Assembly: GCF_001426685.1 (NCBI RefSeq)
Contig: NZ_LMFB01000037.1
Span: 1 to 64,000 of the forward strand
Length of the DNA stretch: 64,000 nt
Direction of reading: 5' to 3'
DNA from: Rhizobium sp. Root483D2
Lineage (GTDB): Bacteria > Pseudomonadota > Alphaproteobacteria > Rhizobiales > Rhizobiaceae
Shown: positions 18,984 to 28,519 of the stretch, one piece after another
How the letters are laid out: every line of letters begins with the position of its first letter
Numbering within the stretch: position 1 is the first letter of the stretch
The notes under the pieces: model-generated
Database searches by the model: none
What the model was told of the DNA's origin: nothing
What the model saw: the letters and a program-made list of their open reading frames with translations, nothing else
Position numbers and translations under genes: made by a program

Positions 18984-20891
18984 CTACACGCCAATACCGC
19001 GTGCATTCAGGGCTGCAGTGATTTCCTCCAGGACTGCCGGATCATCGATCGTCGCTGGCATTTTCCAAACCTCGCGGTCAGCGATCTTCTGCATGGTGCC
19101 GCGCAGGATCTTGCCGGAGCGCGTCTTCGGTAGCCGCTTGACGCAGATGGCCGTCTTGAATGCGGCGACGGGACCGATGCGGTCGCGCACCAGTCCCACA
19201 ACCTCTCTCTCGATATCGGCTGTTTCACGGGAAACATTGGCATTGATGACCAGGAAGCCAGCGGGGACCTGACCCTTGATCGGATCGGCAATGCCGATAA
19301 CGGCGCATTCGGCGACGTCGGCATGGCCAGCGCAGATTTCCTCCATCGCGCCAGTGGATAGGCGATGGCCGGCGACATTGATGATATCGTCAGTGCGCGA
19401 CATGATGAAGATATAGCCGTCCTCGTCGATATAGCCGGCGTCAGCGGTGCGATAAAAGCCTGGGAACTCGGCAAGGCAGGTGTCGCGAAAACGCTGGTCG
19501 GCCTTCCAGAATGTCGGCAGGCAGCCTGGCGGCATTGGCAGCTTGATGACAACTTTGCCAAGCGTTCCGGCCGGTACCGGATGGCCGGCATCATCGAGAA
19601 CCTGAACATCATATCCGGGCAGGGGGACAGCCGCCGAACCGTATTTGACCGGGAGAAGACCAAGCCCAAGCGGGTTTCCGGCAACCGGCCAGCCGGTTTC
19701 CGTCTGCCACCAATTATCGATGACAGGAACGCCAAGTTTTTCTTCGGCCCAGATGACGGTATCGGGATCGGCACGCTCGCCGGCAAGAAACAGCGCTTTG
19801 AAATTTTGCAGATCATGACGGTGGATAAGATCGCCCTGCGAATCCTCCTTGCGGATGGCACGAAATGCCGTTGGGGCGGTAAACAGCGTGGTGACGCCGT
19901 GCTCCTCGATCACCCGCCAATAGGCGCCGGCATCCGGCGTGCCGACCGGCTTCCCCTCGTAAAGAACGGCCGTGCTGCCGTTCAGCAGCGGGCCATAGAC
20001 GATGTAGCAATGCCCAACCACCCAGCCAATATCGGAGGCGGCCCAAAAGACTTCGCCCGGCTTGATGCCGAAGAAATGCTGCATCGACCAGACAAGCGCA
20101 ACCATATGGCCACCATTGTCGCGCACCACGCCCTTCGGCTGGCCGGTGGTTCCCGACGTGTAGAGAATGTAGAGCGGATCAGTCGCCAAGACCGGGGTAC
20201 AGGGGATGTCGACGCCCCGCTCTTTTGCGGCAGCAACAGCCGTGGCGAAATCGAGATCCCGGACAGCCGACAGATCGGCCTTCAACGCCTGCCGCTGGAA
20301 AACAAGGCAGTGAGCCGGCTTATGCGAACTGATCTCGATGGCAGCGTCGAGTAAGGGTTTATAGGCGATGATTTTTCCGCCTTCGATACCGCAACTGGTC
20401 GACACGACCAGCTTGGCTTCGCTATCGGTGATGCGGGTTGCCAGTTCGCTTGCTGCAAAGCCTCCGAACACAACGGAGTGAACGGCGCCGATGCGGGCAG
20501 CAGCCAACATCGCGAACACGGCCTGCGGAATCATCGGCATATAGATGATGATCCGGTCGCCCTTTGCGACGCCGAGATCCTGATAGACCGACGACAGCGC
20601 GACGACCTCGTCCAAGATGGCGCGGTATGTCCAATGCTCGATCGTGCCGGTGACAGGGCTGTCATAAATCAGGGCAGTCTGATCACCGAGCCCTCGGGCT
20701 ATCTGGCGATCCAGGCAATTGAAACAGGTATTGGTTTCGCCGCCTGGAAACCAGCGCCCGTAAACGCCCTGGGCGGGATCAAAAACCTGATCGAATGGCC
20801 GGAACCAGTCAATCTCCCGGGCCGCTTCAGCCCAGAAAGCGTCCGGGTCCTGTTTCCACGCAGCATAAACGCCGGAATAGCTGCTCGCCAT
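18984..20891 (-). CDS. prpE: Propionyl-CoA synthetase-like acyl-CoA ligase
   Basis: A 635-residue AMP-forming synthetase of the PrpE branch. The N-terminus reads YSGVYAAWKQDPDAFWAEAA and contains NTCFNCLDR. The adenylation motif is YTSGTTGQPKGVVRDNGGH, then WWQTETGWP, GYIFIMSRTDDIINVAGHR and the C-terminal catalytic-lysine region TRSGKILRGTMQ. VVRDNGGH is typical of propionate rather than acetate enzymes. I chose the ATG at 20891 because GGAGGAGA lies 5 bases upstream; a frame-open extension adds 17 residues. A parS-like sequence lies inside the gene at 19222. Substrate is by family resemblance; acetate or other short acids remain possible. Confidence 0.86.
   Translation of the reverse strand: MASSYSGVYAAWKQDPDAFWAEAAREIDWFRPFDQVFDPAQGVYGRWFPGGETNTCFNCLDRQIARGLGDQTALIYDSPVTGTIEHWTYRAILDEVVALSSVYQDLGVAKGDRIIIYMPMIPQAVFAMLAAARIGAVHSVVFGGFAASELATRITDSEAKLVVSTSCGIEGGKIIAYKPLLDAAIEISSHKPAHCLVFQRQALKADLSAVRDLDFATAVAAAKERGVDIPCTPVLATDPLYILYTSGTTGQPKGVVRDNGGHMVALVWSMQHFFGIKPGEVFWAASDIGWVVGHCYIVYGPLLNGSTAVLYEGKPVGTPDAGAYWRVIEEHGVTTLFTAPTAFRAIRKEDSQGDLIHRHDLQNFKALFLAGERADPDTVIWAEEKLGVPVIDNWWQTETGWPVAGNPLGLGLLPVKYGSAAVPLPGYDVQVLDDAGHPVPAGTLGKVVIKLPMPPGCLPTFWKADQRFRDTCLAEFPGFYRTADAGYIDEDGYIFIMSRTDDIINVAGHRLSTGAMEEICAGHADVAECAVIGIADPIKGQVPAGFLVINANVSRETADIEREVVGLVRDRIGPVAAFKTAICVKRLPKTRSGKILRGTMQKIADREVWKMPATIDDPAVLEEITAALNARGIGV
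19222..19235. promoter_or_regulatory. parS-like site inside prpE, one mismatch
   Basis: GTTTCACGGGAAAC differs from GTTTCACGTGAAAC at one central base. It is within the prpE coding region and encodes V-S-R-E-T on the minus strand. The central CpG-type core is altered, so binding is less sure than for the perfect sites. Confidence 0.4.
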
Positions 20892-21007
20892 TGCCGTCTC
20901 CTCCACTCCATACCGGGCGAACCCAGCCTCCAGGGAGGACAATAGGAGATTGAAGGCGCGCGGAGAAGCCAGACGAAAGGGTTAGAGTTTCCGGGGACCT
21001 GAAAAGA

Positions 21008-21667
21008 TCAGCGCGTTCCAAAAATTGCCGAGCCAACACGCACGCTGGTGGCGCCAAACTGCACGGCAGTCTCGAAATCACCAGACATGCCCATGGAGAG
21101 CTTATCCAGGCCGCAACGTTCGGCAAGCTTGGCAAGCAGCGCAAAATGCGGACCGGGATTTTCATCTGCCGGCGGAATGCACATCAATCCCTCCACGGGA
21201 ATACCAATCGTTTCCTGGCACAGCGTGACGAAGGCCACGGTCTCATCCGGCGCGATACCCGCCTTTTGCGGCTCAAGCCCCGTATTGACCTGAACGTAGA
21301 GGCGAACCAACTTGTCCTGGCGGGCAATTTCAGCCGCAACCGCGCGCGCAATTTTCTCGCGGTCGATCGTCTCGATCACGTCGAACAGCGCCACAGCATC
21401 GGCCGCCTTGTTGGATTGCAGCGGCCCGATCAGATGAAGCTCGATGCCAGCCGTTTCCGCCTGCAATGCCGGCCATTTGCCCTGCGCTTCCTGCACACGG
21501 TTCTCGCCGAAGATCCGCTGTCCCGCCGCAATGACAGGACGGATGGCATCGGCTTCAAAGGTCTTGGAAACGGCAACGAGAGAGGCGGTGCCAACCGGGC
21601 GGTGGCTGGCCTCTTCTGCGTCGCGAATCCGGGCCAGGACATCGTTCAACCGTTCTTCCACGCTCAT
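21008..21667 (-). CDS. YggS/PROSC-family PLP homeostasis protein
   Basis: A 219-residue single-domain alanine-racemase-fold protein that binds pyridoxal phosphate and balances B6 vitamers and amino acid pools. The PLP lysine is in LVAVSKTF, and FGENRVQEAQGKWPALQ, LHLIGPLQSNKA, LYVQVNTG and LSMGMSGDFETAVQFGATSVRVGSAIFG are all family hallmarks. Length is normal. It is divergent from leuS. No enzyme activity is established for the family. Confidence 0.93.
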   Translation of the reverse strand: MSVEERLNDVLARIRDAEEASHRPVGTASLVAVSKTFEADAIRPVIAAGQRIFGENRVQEAQGKWPALQAETAGIELHLIGPLQSNKAADAVALFDVIETIDREKIARAVAAEIARQDKLVRLYVQVNTGLEPQKAGIAPDETVAFVTLCQETIGIPVEGLMCIPPADENPGPHFALLAKLAERCGLDKLSMGMSGDFETAVQFGATSVRVGSAIFGTR

Positions 21668-21877
21668 TGCCTACATCTCCATCACGTTCAGGCTTGCAGG
21701 GCGCAATAGTCAAACTGAACCGGACTGCCAAGCCGTAATCGAGCAACGCCGGTCAAATGCTCAAAGTTTCGCCCCAAAGCCTTCCAAACTTGACGCTACG
21801 CTTGTTTCATGGTGAAGGTCACGCCAAATATCCAGGGGACCGATTTCCCCTCGCCCAATTTCCGGAACATCAATCAC

Positions 21878-24508
21878 ATGGCTACTGAACGTTACAATCC
21901 GCGCGATTCCGAACCCCGCTGGCAGCGGGAATGGGACCAGAAGAAAGTCTTCCTCACAGACAATGACGATCCGCGCGAAAAATATTACGTGCTCGAGATG
22001 TTCCCCTATCCGTCCGGCCGGATCCATATGGGCCATGTCCGCAACTATGCCATGGGCGACGTCGTGGCGCGTTACAAGCGCGCCCGCGGCTATAATGTCC
22101 TGCATCCGATGGGCTGGGACGCGTTCGGCATGCCAGCCGAAAACGCCGCCATGGAACGTGGCGTGCATCCGGCCGCCTGGACCTACCAGAACATCGCCTC
22201 GATGAAGGCGCAGCTGAAGGTGATGGGCCTGTCGCTGGATTGGTCGCGCGAATTTGCCACTTGCGATGTCGAATATTACCAGCATCAGCAGCACCTGTTC
22301 TTGGATTTCCTGGAAAAAGGCCTGGTCTACCGCAAACAGTCGAAGGTCAATTGGGACCCGGTCGATAACACGGTTCTTGCCAATGAACAGGTGATCGACG
22401 GACGCGGCTGGCGCTCCGGCGCGCTGGTCGAACAGCGCGAACTGACGCAGTGGTTCTTCCGCATTACAGACTTCAACCAGGATCTGCTCGATTCGCTCGA
22501 CACGCTGGATCAATGGCCTGAAAAGGTCCGCCTGATGCAGAAGAACTGGATCGGCCGCTCCGAAGGCCTGACGATCCGCTGGGAAATCGTTCCGGGTACT
22601 GGCGCTGCCGACGCGACCGAGGTCGCTGTCTACACGACCCGCCCAGACACGCTGTTTGGCGCCTCGTTCCTGGCGATCGCCGCCGATCATCCGCTCGCCC
22701 GCCAGGCGGCTGCGGGTAACCCAGAGATCGAAACCTTCTGCGAGGAAACCCGCCGGGCCGGCACATCGCTGGCGGCGCTGGAAACGGCTGAGAAAAAGGG
22801 CATTGATACGGGTATCCGCGTCAAGCATCCGTTGGACCTGAGCTGGGAGCTGCCTGTTTACGTCGCCAATTTCGTGCTGATGGATTATGGCACCGGTGCG
22901 ATCTTCGGCTGCCCCTCCGGCGACCAGCGCGACCTCGATTTCGCCCGCAAATACGGCCTCCCGGCCATTGCCGTGGTGATGCCGAAGGATGGTGATGCTG
23001 CGAGCTTTACCATTGGTGACGAAGCCTATACCGGCGACGGCGTGATGATCAATTCGCGCTATCTTGACGGCCTGACGATCGAAGAAGCCTTTGAGAAGGT
23101 TGCGACAACGCTGGAGCAGGCCTCGATTGGCAATGCCCCGCAAGCCGAGCGCAAGGTCAATTTCCGTCTGCGCGACTGGGGTATTTCCCGCCAGCGCTAT
23201 TGGGGCTGCCCGATCCCGGTTATCCATTGCGATGACTGTGGCGTCATTCCAGTTCCCAAAGCTGATCTGCCCGTCAAGCTGCCTGATGACGTCACCTTCG
23301 ACAAGCCGGGCAATCCGCTCGACCGCCACCCGACCTGGCGTCACGTCTCCTGCCCGCAATGCGGCAAGGATGCCCGCCGCGAAACCGATACGATGGATAC
23401 GTTCGTCGATTCGTCCTGGTACTTCGCACGGTTTACGGCACCTTGGGAAAACAAGCCGACCAATCCGGCGGCAGTCGATCACTGGCTGCCTGTCGATCAA
23501 TATATTGGCGGTATCGAACACGCGATCCTGCATCTGCTGTATTCGCGCTTCTTTACCCGCGCCATGAAGGCCACCGGCCATGCCGGACTGGACGAGCCTT
23601 TCAAGGGCCTGTTCACGCAGGGCATGGTCGTGCACGAAACCTATAGCCGCAGCGACGGCGCCCAGCGCGAATGGGTGACGCCGGCCGAAATCATCATCGT
23701 CGAGAACGACGGCAAGCGGCAGGCGAGCCTGATCGAAACCGGCGAACCCATCACCATCGGCTCGATCGAGAAAATGTCGAAGTCGAAGAAGAATGTTGTC
23801 GATCCCGACGATATTATCGCGTCCTATGGCGCTGATACCGCTCGCTTCTTCGTTCTCTCCGACTCTCCGCCCGATCGTGATGTGATCTGGTCGGAAGCCG
23901 GCGTCGAAGGCGCGCATCGGTTCGTCCAGCGCCTGTGGCGGCTGATCTCGGAAGCGTCCGATGCGCTGAAGGCGGTTGAGGCAAAGCCCGCCTCAGGCGG
24001 CTCGGCCCTTGCGATCTCGCAAGCCACACACAAGACGCTGAAGGCTGTTCAGGCTGATTACGACAAGCTCGCCTTCAACAAGGCCGTGGCGCGGCTCTAT
24101 GAGCTCGTAAACACGCTTGCCAACCCGCTGACGCAGGTTGCAGCCGGAACCGCCGACGCGGCCACGACCGCAGCCGTCAAGGATGCAGTATCGATCCTGA
24201 TCAGCGTTGTTGCGCCGATGATGCCGCATTTGGCCGAGCAGTGCTGGCAGGAAATTGGCGGAGCAGGCCTGGTCGCGCAGACAGCGTGGCCGGTCTACTC
24301 GGAAGCGCTGGTCGCCGAGAACGAGGTGACCATGCCCGTTCAAATCAACGGCAAGAAGCGCGCCGATTTGACAATTGCGCGCGATGCGGATCAGACTGCA
24401 ATCGAGAGCGCCGTTCTGGCGCTGGAGCCGGTCAAGACTGCCTTGAACGGACAAAGCCCGAAAAAGATCATCGTCGTGCCGCAGAGGATCGTGAATGTCG
24501 TTGTCTGA
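21878..24508 (+). CDS. leuS: Leucyl-tRNA synthetase
   Basis: An 876-residue class I aminoacyl-tRNA synthetase that charges tRNA-Leu. The HIGH-type signature is in [16 protein letters not shown], the editing (CP1) domain contains [12 protein letters not shown], and [16 protein letters not shown] is the KMSKS loop. The start at 21878 gives [16 protein letters not shown], as in relatives. The last 14 bases overlap lptE, and holA follows, so leuS-lptE-holA is probably one transcript, an arrangement widespread in proteobacteria. Confidence 0.97.
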   Translation: MATERYNPRDSEPRWQREWDQKKVFLTDNDDPREKYYVLEMFPYPSGRIHMGHVRNYAMGDVVARYKRARGYNVLHPMGWDAFGMPAENAAMERGVHPAAWTYQNIASMKAQLKVMGLSLDWSREFATCDVEYYQHQQHLFLDFLEKGLVYRKQSKVNWDPVDNTVLANEQVIDGRGWRSGALVEQRELTQWFFRITDFNQDLLDSLDTLDQWPEKVRLMQKNWIGRSEGLTIRWEIVPGTGAADATEVAVYTTRPDTLFGASFLAIAADHPLARQAAAGNPEIETFCEETRRAGTSLAALETAEKKGIDTGIRVKHPLDLSWELPVYVANFVLMDYGTGAIFGCPSGDQRDLDFARKYGLPAIAVVMPKDGDAASFTIGDEAYTGDGVMINSRYLDGLTIEEAFEKVATTLEQASIGNAPQAERKVNFRLRDWGISRQRYWGCPIPVIHCDDCGVIPVPKADLPVKLPDDVTFDKPGNPLDRHPTWRHVSCPQCGKDARRETDTMDTFVDSSWYFARFTAPWENKPTNPAAVDHWLPVDQYIGGIEHAILHLLYSRFFTRAMKATGHAGLDEPFKGLFTQGMVVHETYSRSDGAQREWVTPAEIIIVENDGKRQASLIETGEPITIGSIEKMSKSKKNVVDPDDIIASYGADTARFFVLSDSPPDRDVIWSEAGVEGAHRFVQRLWRLISEASDALKAVEAKPASGGSALAISQATHKTLKAVQADYDKLAFNKAVARLYELVNTLANPLTQVAAGTADAATTAAVKDAVSILISVVAPMMPHLAEQCWQEIGGAGLVAQTAWPVYSEALVAENEVTMPVQINGKKRADLTIARDADQTAIESAVLALEPVKTALNGQSPKKIIVVPQRIVNVVV

Positions 24509-25028
24509 AAAAGCTCAAAGATACGCGCAGCTTCTGGCTTTCGGCACGCTTGCGGTCCTCGCCGGTTGCCAGGTCAAGCCGCTTTATTCGGACGGCCCAT
24601 CGGGCAAGCCCGCCAAGGCGCTGGCATCGATCGAGATTTCCGAAGCTGGCGACCGCGTTGAGCAGGAGGTGCGCAATGCGCTGATCTTCCTGACATCAGG
24701 GGGAGCAGGTGAGCCGAAGAACGCCCAATACAAGCTGGCTTTGAGCGTCACAAGCAGCATCAAGGGCGTTCTCTATGACCAGAACACCACTGACGACAAC
24801 ACCGACACTGCCGGTGCAGGCCGCGTCGTGGTTTCGGCCGATTATAACCTGACGCGGGCGGATACGGGCGAAACCGTTCGCTCCGGCAACCGCACCTCCG
24901 TTGCACTGGTCGATTTTCCGGAGCAGGAATTTGCCAAGGTTCGCGCCAGCCGCGATGGCGAAAAGCGGGCGGCCAAGGAACTGGCAGAGATCATCCGTGC
25001 CGATCTTGCAGCAGCGCTCGGCCGCTGA
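24495..25028 (+). CDS. lptE: LPS-assembly lipoprotein LptE
   Basis: A 177-residue outer-membrane lipoprotein that plugs the LptD barrel during lipopolysaccharide export. The signal sequence ends in a lipobox, LAGC, with the lipidated Cys about 24 residues in. The rest is a mixed alpha/beta domain typical of rhizobial LptE ([21 protein letters not shown]). Sequence conservation in this family is low, and the call rests on lipobox, size and the leuS-lptE-holA order. It overlaps the end of leuS by 14 bases. Confidence 0.88.
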   Translation: MSLSEKAQRYAQLLAFGTLAVLAGCQVKPLYSDGPSGKPAKALASIEISEAGDRVEQEVRNALIFLTSGGAGEPKNAQYKLALSVTSSIKGVLYDQNTTDDNTDTAGAGRVVVSADYNLTRADTGETVRSGNRTSVALVDFPEQEFAKVRASRDGEKRAAKELAEIIRADLAAALGR

Positions 25029-25053
25029 GCGGTTTGCGGCATAAGGTGGCGGT

Positions 25054-26088
25054 ATGACCGAGATCAAATCGCACGAATTCGAGCAGTTCCTGCAGCGTCC
25101 GCTGCGGGATAATCGCATCTACTTGATCTACGGTCCTGACCGCGGACTGGTGTCCGAACGCGCCACCCAGATTGCCGGCAAGACCGGAGTTGCGCTTGAC
25201 GATCCGTTTTCTTTGATCCGGCTCGATGGCACCGATCTCCAGCAGAGCCCGGGACGTCTGCTCGACGAAGTCAACACGATCGGTCTCTTCGGCGGCGAGA
25301 AGCTCGTCTGGATACGGGCTGCGGGCACCGAGAAAACCTTGATAGAGGGGCTCAGCCTCCTATCGCAGCAGCCACCGGATGCCAGCTATGTGATCATCGA
25401 AGCCGGTGATCTCAAGAAGGGAACCGGCATTCGTAAGATCGGTGAAAATAGCCGGTCGGTCGTCTCGATCGCCTGCTATAGCGACGATGCCCGGGCAGTA
25501 AATGCGCTGATCGACCAGGAACTCGGACTGGAAGGCCTGCGTATTTCCCCCGCTGCACGCGAACGGCTGAACGAGGCGCTGGGCGGCGATAGGATCGCCT
25601 CGCGCAACGAAATCCGCAAGCTGGCGCTCTATTGCCGAGGCATGGGCTCGATTGAGGAAAACCACGTTCTCGACATTGTCGGCGACGCCAGCGCGGTGTC
25701 CGTCGATGACGCAATCGATGCGGTCCTCAAAGGCGACGCCGACGAGTTGCAGCATGCTATCCGAAAGATCGTGGCGTCGAAGACCGCTATCTTCCTGGTG
25801 CTACAGGCCTGCCTGAAACAATTTCAGCTGCTGGATTTGATGCGGTCCGAGATGGACGACAAGCGGCAGCAACCCACACAGGTCGTCGCCACACTCGGAC
25901 GGCATCTGCATTTTCGCCGCAAGCCCCTGATTGAAGGCGCCTTGAAGACCTGGACACTTCCAGCCATCCGGCGGGAACTTGCGCGCTTGCAAGCGGCAAT
26001 TCTTCAAAGTCGCACACGGCAAAGCCTTGAAGACAGCATCGCCATGCAGACATTGCTGGCGATCACCTTGCAATCAGCGCGTAGATAA
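25054..26088 (+). CDS. holA: DNA polymerase III delta subunit (clamp loader)
   Basis: A 344-residue HolA, the clamp-loader subunit that opens the beta sliding clamp. The N-terminal IYLIYGPDRGLVSERATQI aligns with the degenerate ATPase-like domain of delta, which lacks a working Walker A. The C-terminal collar region follows at about 210-340. It is the last gene of leuS-lptE-holA and faces parB convergently across 54 AT-rich bases with no clear hairpin. Confidence 0.92.
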   Translation: MTEIKSHEFEQFLQRPLRDNRIYLIYGPDRGLVSERATQIAGKTGVALDDPFSLIRLDGTDLQQSPGRLLDEVNTIGLFGGEKLVWIRAAGTEKTLIEGLSLLSQQPPDASYVIIEAGDLKKGTGIRKIGENSRSVVSIACYSDDARAVNALIDQELGLEGLRISPAARERLNEALGGDRIASRNEIRKLALYCRGMGSIEENHVLDIVGDASAVSVDDAIDAVLKGDADELQHAIRKIVASKTAIFLVLQACLKQFQLLDLMRSEMDDKRQQPTQVVATLGRHLHFRRKPLIEGALKTWTLPAIRRELARLQAAILQSRTRQSLEDSIAMQTLLAITLQSARR

Positions 26089-26142
26089 ACCTATCTTCTT
26101 GATATTATTTTACTTTTATTTTGTTTCGTAACCGAATTGGTT

Positions 26143-27030
26143 TTAACGGCGCTCAAGCAGCCGGCAGATTTCTTCGAGCTGATCGAGCGTCTTGTACGAA
26201 ATTCGCAGCTGTCCGCCAGATGCCTTGTGATTGACGGTGACATCAAGTCCAAGGCTGTCGGACAGCGTCCGCTCCAGCGCCAGCGTATCCGCATCCTTTT
26301 CCTCTTTGGGGGAGGGCTTGCCGTAGTTCGGATCATTCTGGGCGCGAATATCGTTCTGAGCCAGCCGTTCGGTGTCACGCACCGAAAGGCCCTTGGCGAT
26401 GATCGATCGCGCTAACAAAACCGGATCAGAGGTGGGAATCAAAGCGCGAGCATGGCCAGCGGACAGGGTGCCGGAAGAAAGCATATCCCGCACTGGCTCC
26501 GGTAGCTTCAAAAGCCTAAGACTATTGGCAACATGGCTGCGGCTTTTGCCAATGATTTCGCCAAGATCATTTTGGGTATAGCCGTGTTCCGCAATCAGCT
26601 GATCGTAACCCAAAGCTTCTTCCAGCGGGTTGAGGTCTGACCGCTGAACGTTTTCCACGATTGCGATTTCGAGAGCTGTACGATCGTCGACATCGCGAAC
26701 AATAACCGGGATATCGGTAAATCCAGCCAGTTGCGCGGCACGCCAGCGGCGCTCACCAGCGATGATTTCATATCGTTCATCGGCGATCGTGCGAACGACG
26801 ACGGGCTGGACAATGCCGTGCTGGCGGATCGAACTCGCCAGGTCCTGCAACTCCGCCTCGTCAAACGTCCGCCGCGGATTGCGCGGATTACGGGCGACAA
26901 ATTCGATCGGAATACGCCGGTCCGCATTAACGGGCGCAACAGGGCTACTGGCCTGCAGGGGCTGGTCCATTTCGCCGATCAGAGCAGCCAGACCGCGTCC
27001 AAGTCTCCGTCTCGAATTGTCGTCATTCAT
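26143..27030 (-). CDS. parB: Chromosome partitioning protein ParB
   Basis: A 295-residue ParB that loads on parS and spreads as a CTP-dependent clamp. The N-terminal RRRLGRGLAALIGE is the ParA-contacting motif. The CTP-binding/nuclease-like domain includes AGERRWRAAQLAG (about 91-103) and ENVQRSDLNPLEEA. The central helix-turn-helix is YTQNDLGEIIGKSRSHVANSLRLL, and the C-terminal dimer domain follows. I chose the ATG at 27030; frame-open extension upstream would run back into parA. It lies 41 bp downstream of parA, in an operon with rsmG and mnmG. Confidence 0.96.
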   Translation of the reverse strand: MNDDNSRRRLGRGLAALIGEMDQPLQASSPVAPVNADRRIPIEFVARNPRNPRRTFDEAELQDLASSIRQHGIVQPVVVRTIADERYEIIAGERRWRAAQLAGFTDIPVIVRDVDDRTALEIAIVENVQRSDLNPLEEALGYDQLIAEHGYTQNDLGEIIGKSRSHVANSLRLLKLPEPVRDMLSSGTLSAGHARALIPTSDPVLLARSIIAKGLSVRDTERLAQNDIRAQNDPNYGKPSPKEEKDADTLALERTLSDSLGLDVTVNHKASGGQLRISYKTLDQLEEICRLLERR

Positions 27031-27071
27031 CGCTGTACTCACACTTATCGTTACGATGTCGAATCGATTGC

Positions 27072-27881
27072 TTAGGCGGCCTTCCGTAGCCGCTCGCGCT
27101 GTATCACTTCGGATGCCAGCTGCAGATAGGCTTGGCTGCCGGCGCATTTCAAATCATACAGGATGGCGGGCTTACCATAGGATGGTGCTTCTGAAACGCG
27201 AACATTACGCGGGATAAGCGTATGGTAGACCTTTTCGCCCAGATGGGTCCGCACGTCATTGACGACCTGTTGCGCCAAATTGTTGCGCGAGTCGAACATG
27301 GTCAGAACGATGCCCTGGATATCCAGGGTTGGGTTGACCGAGCGCCGGACTTGATCGACAGTTTCGAGCAACTGGCTTAAGCCTTCAAGAGCAAAGAACT
27401 CGCACTGTAACGGGACGAGAACCGAGTGCGCAGCAGCCATGGCGTTCATTGTCAAAAGATTGAACGACGGCGGGCAATCTACGAGAACATAGGAATAAGC
27501 AAGCGCTTCGGGTGAAGCAAGTGCCTTCCGCAGTCGAAACACGCGATCACTGGCCGCCGAAATTTCCATCTCGACACCCAGCAGATCCATGGTCGACGGC
27601 ACGATCGAAAGATTTGGAACAACGGTGTCCTGAACGATATCAGCGATATTGTGCGAACCGATCATCAACTCATAGGAGGAGAGCTTGCGATCCCGGCGCT
27701 GAATGCCGAGGCCGGTGCTCGCATTGCCCTGCGGATCCAGATCAACGATAAGGACTTTCTCGCCGATCGCGGCCAATGCGGTTGCCAGGTTGATGGCTGT
27801 CGTGGTTTTCCCCACTCCGCCCTTCTGGTTGGCAATCGTGATGATCCTATTTTTCTCGCCTATCATACCGCATTCTGCCAC
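27072..27881 (-). CDS. parA: Chromosome partitioning ATPase ParA
   Basis: A 269-residue ParA/MinD-type ATPase that drives ParB-parS segregation on the nucleoid. The deviant Walker [10 protein letters not shown] lies at residues 20-28, followed by [16 protein letters not shown] (Walker A'/switch I) and [14 protein letters not shown] (Walker B). The GTG start at 27881 shares one base with the rsmG stop (TAGTG), pointing to coupled translation; an ATG at 27866 is an alternative that loses five residues. No N-terminal DNA-binding extension is present, as expected for chromosomal ParA. Confidence 0.95.
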   Translation of the reverse strand: MAECGMIGEKNRIITIANQKGGVGKTTTAINLATALAAIGEKVLIVDLDPQGNASTGLGIQRRDRKLSSYELMIGSHNIADIVQDTVVPNLSIVPSTMDLLGVEMEISAASDRVFRLRKALASPEALAYSYVLVDCPPSFNLLTMNAMAAAHSVLVPLQCEFFALEGLSQLLETVDQVRRSVNPTLDIQGIVLTMFDSRNNLAQQVVNDVRTHLGEKVYHTLIPRNVRVSEAPSYGKPAILYDLKCAGSQAYLQLASEVIQRERLRKAA

Positions 27882-28519
27882 TATTGAATTTTCCGCGAAA
27901 GATTTGCGATTTCGAGAACCACAGAGTCCGGCTCGACGACGCTTGCATGTTTTACCAGATCAAACTGAAAGCGGCTAACGGCTTTGTCAACTTCTTGCTG
28001 ATAATCCCGGCCTTTATGGAAAAATGCCTTTGCTTGAGTGTCTCCAGTCATCCAAGGAGCGCAATAAACGAGGAGCTGGCTCAAATCAGCGAGCGCTCTT
28101 GCGGAAATGGCATCGCATTGCGGAATGACGGTTACCGCGTCTTCGATTCGAATTGGATGCACGGAACCCCTCGCACCGGTCTCAGCCAACGCAACGCGGA
28201 GAAATGCCGCTTTCTTGCTGTTGCTTTCGACCAGATGGACCCATCCATCATTCAGTTCCGCTAAGAAAATTGCAGTGATAATGCCAGGAAAGCCACCACC
28301 ACTGCCAAGATCGACCCAACGTTTGGAGCCTGGTGCCAGTTGAAAAATTTGGGCACTATCGGCAATATGGCGCTGCCACAGATTCCCGAGGGTGGAGGGC
28401 GCAACGAGGTTTATCGATTTCGCCCATTTCAAAAAAAGACTGGCGAAATGTTCGAGCCGCTCCGACGTTTCACGTGAAACACGCAATCCGTTTAGCTCAC
28501 GGGGTGGACTCGCAATCAT
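27881..28519 (-). CDS. rsmG: 16S rRNA m7G527 methyltransferase RsmG (GidB)
   Basis: A 212-residue SAM-dependent methyltransferase acting on G527 of 16S rRNA; its loss gives low-level streptomycin resistance in many bacteria. The motifs [13 protein letters not shown] (SAM binding) and [14 protein letters not shown] are clear. The ATG overlaps the mnmG stop by four bases and its stop overlaps parA by one, so mnmG-rsmG-parA-parB look translationally coupled. A perfect parS lies in its N-terminal codons. Confidence 0.95.
   Translation of the reverse strand: MIASPPRELNGLRVSRETSERLEHFASLFLKWAKSINLVAPSTLGNLWQRHIADSAQIFQLAPGSKRWVDLGSGGGFPGIITAIFLAELNDGWVHLVESNSKKAAFLRVALAETGARGSVHPIRIEDAVTVIPQCDAISARALADLSQLLVYCAPWMTGDTQAKAFFHKGRDYQQEVDKAVSRFQFDLVKHASVVEPDSVVLEIANLSRKIQ
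28467..28480. promoter_or_regulatory. parS site (perfect palindrome) inside rsmG
   Basis: GTTTCACGTGAAAC is a perfect 14-bp palindrome matching the core of parS as known from Bacillus and Caulobacter. It lies 0.6 kb upstream of parA and encodes V-S-R-E-T near the RsmG N-terminus. Confidence 0.88.

Noticed and set aside
21761-23917. A 718-codon minus-strand frame over leuS
   Set aside because: Antisense to leuS with its HIGH and editing motifs; no independent evidence of coding.
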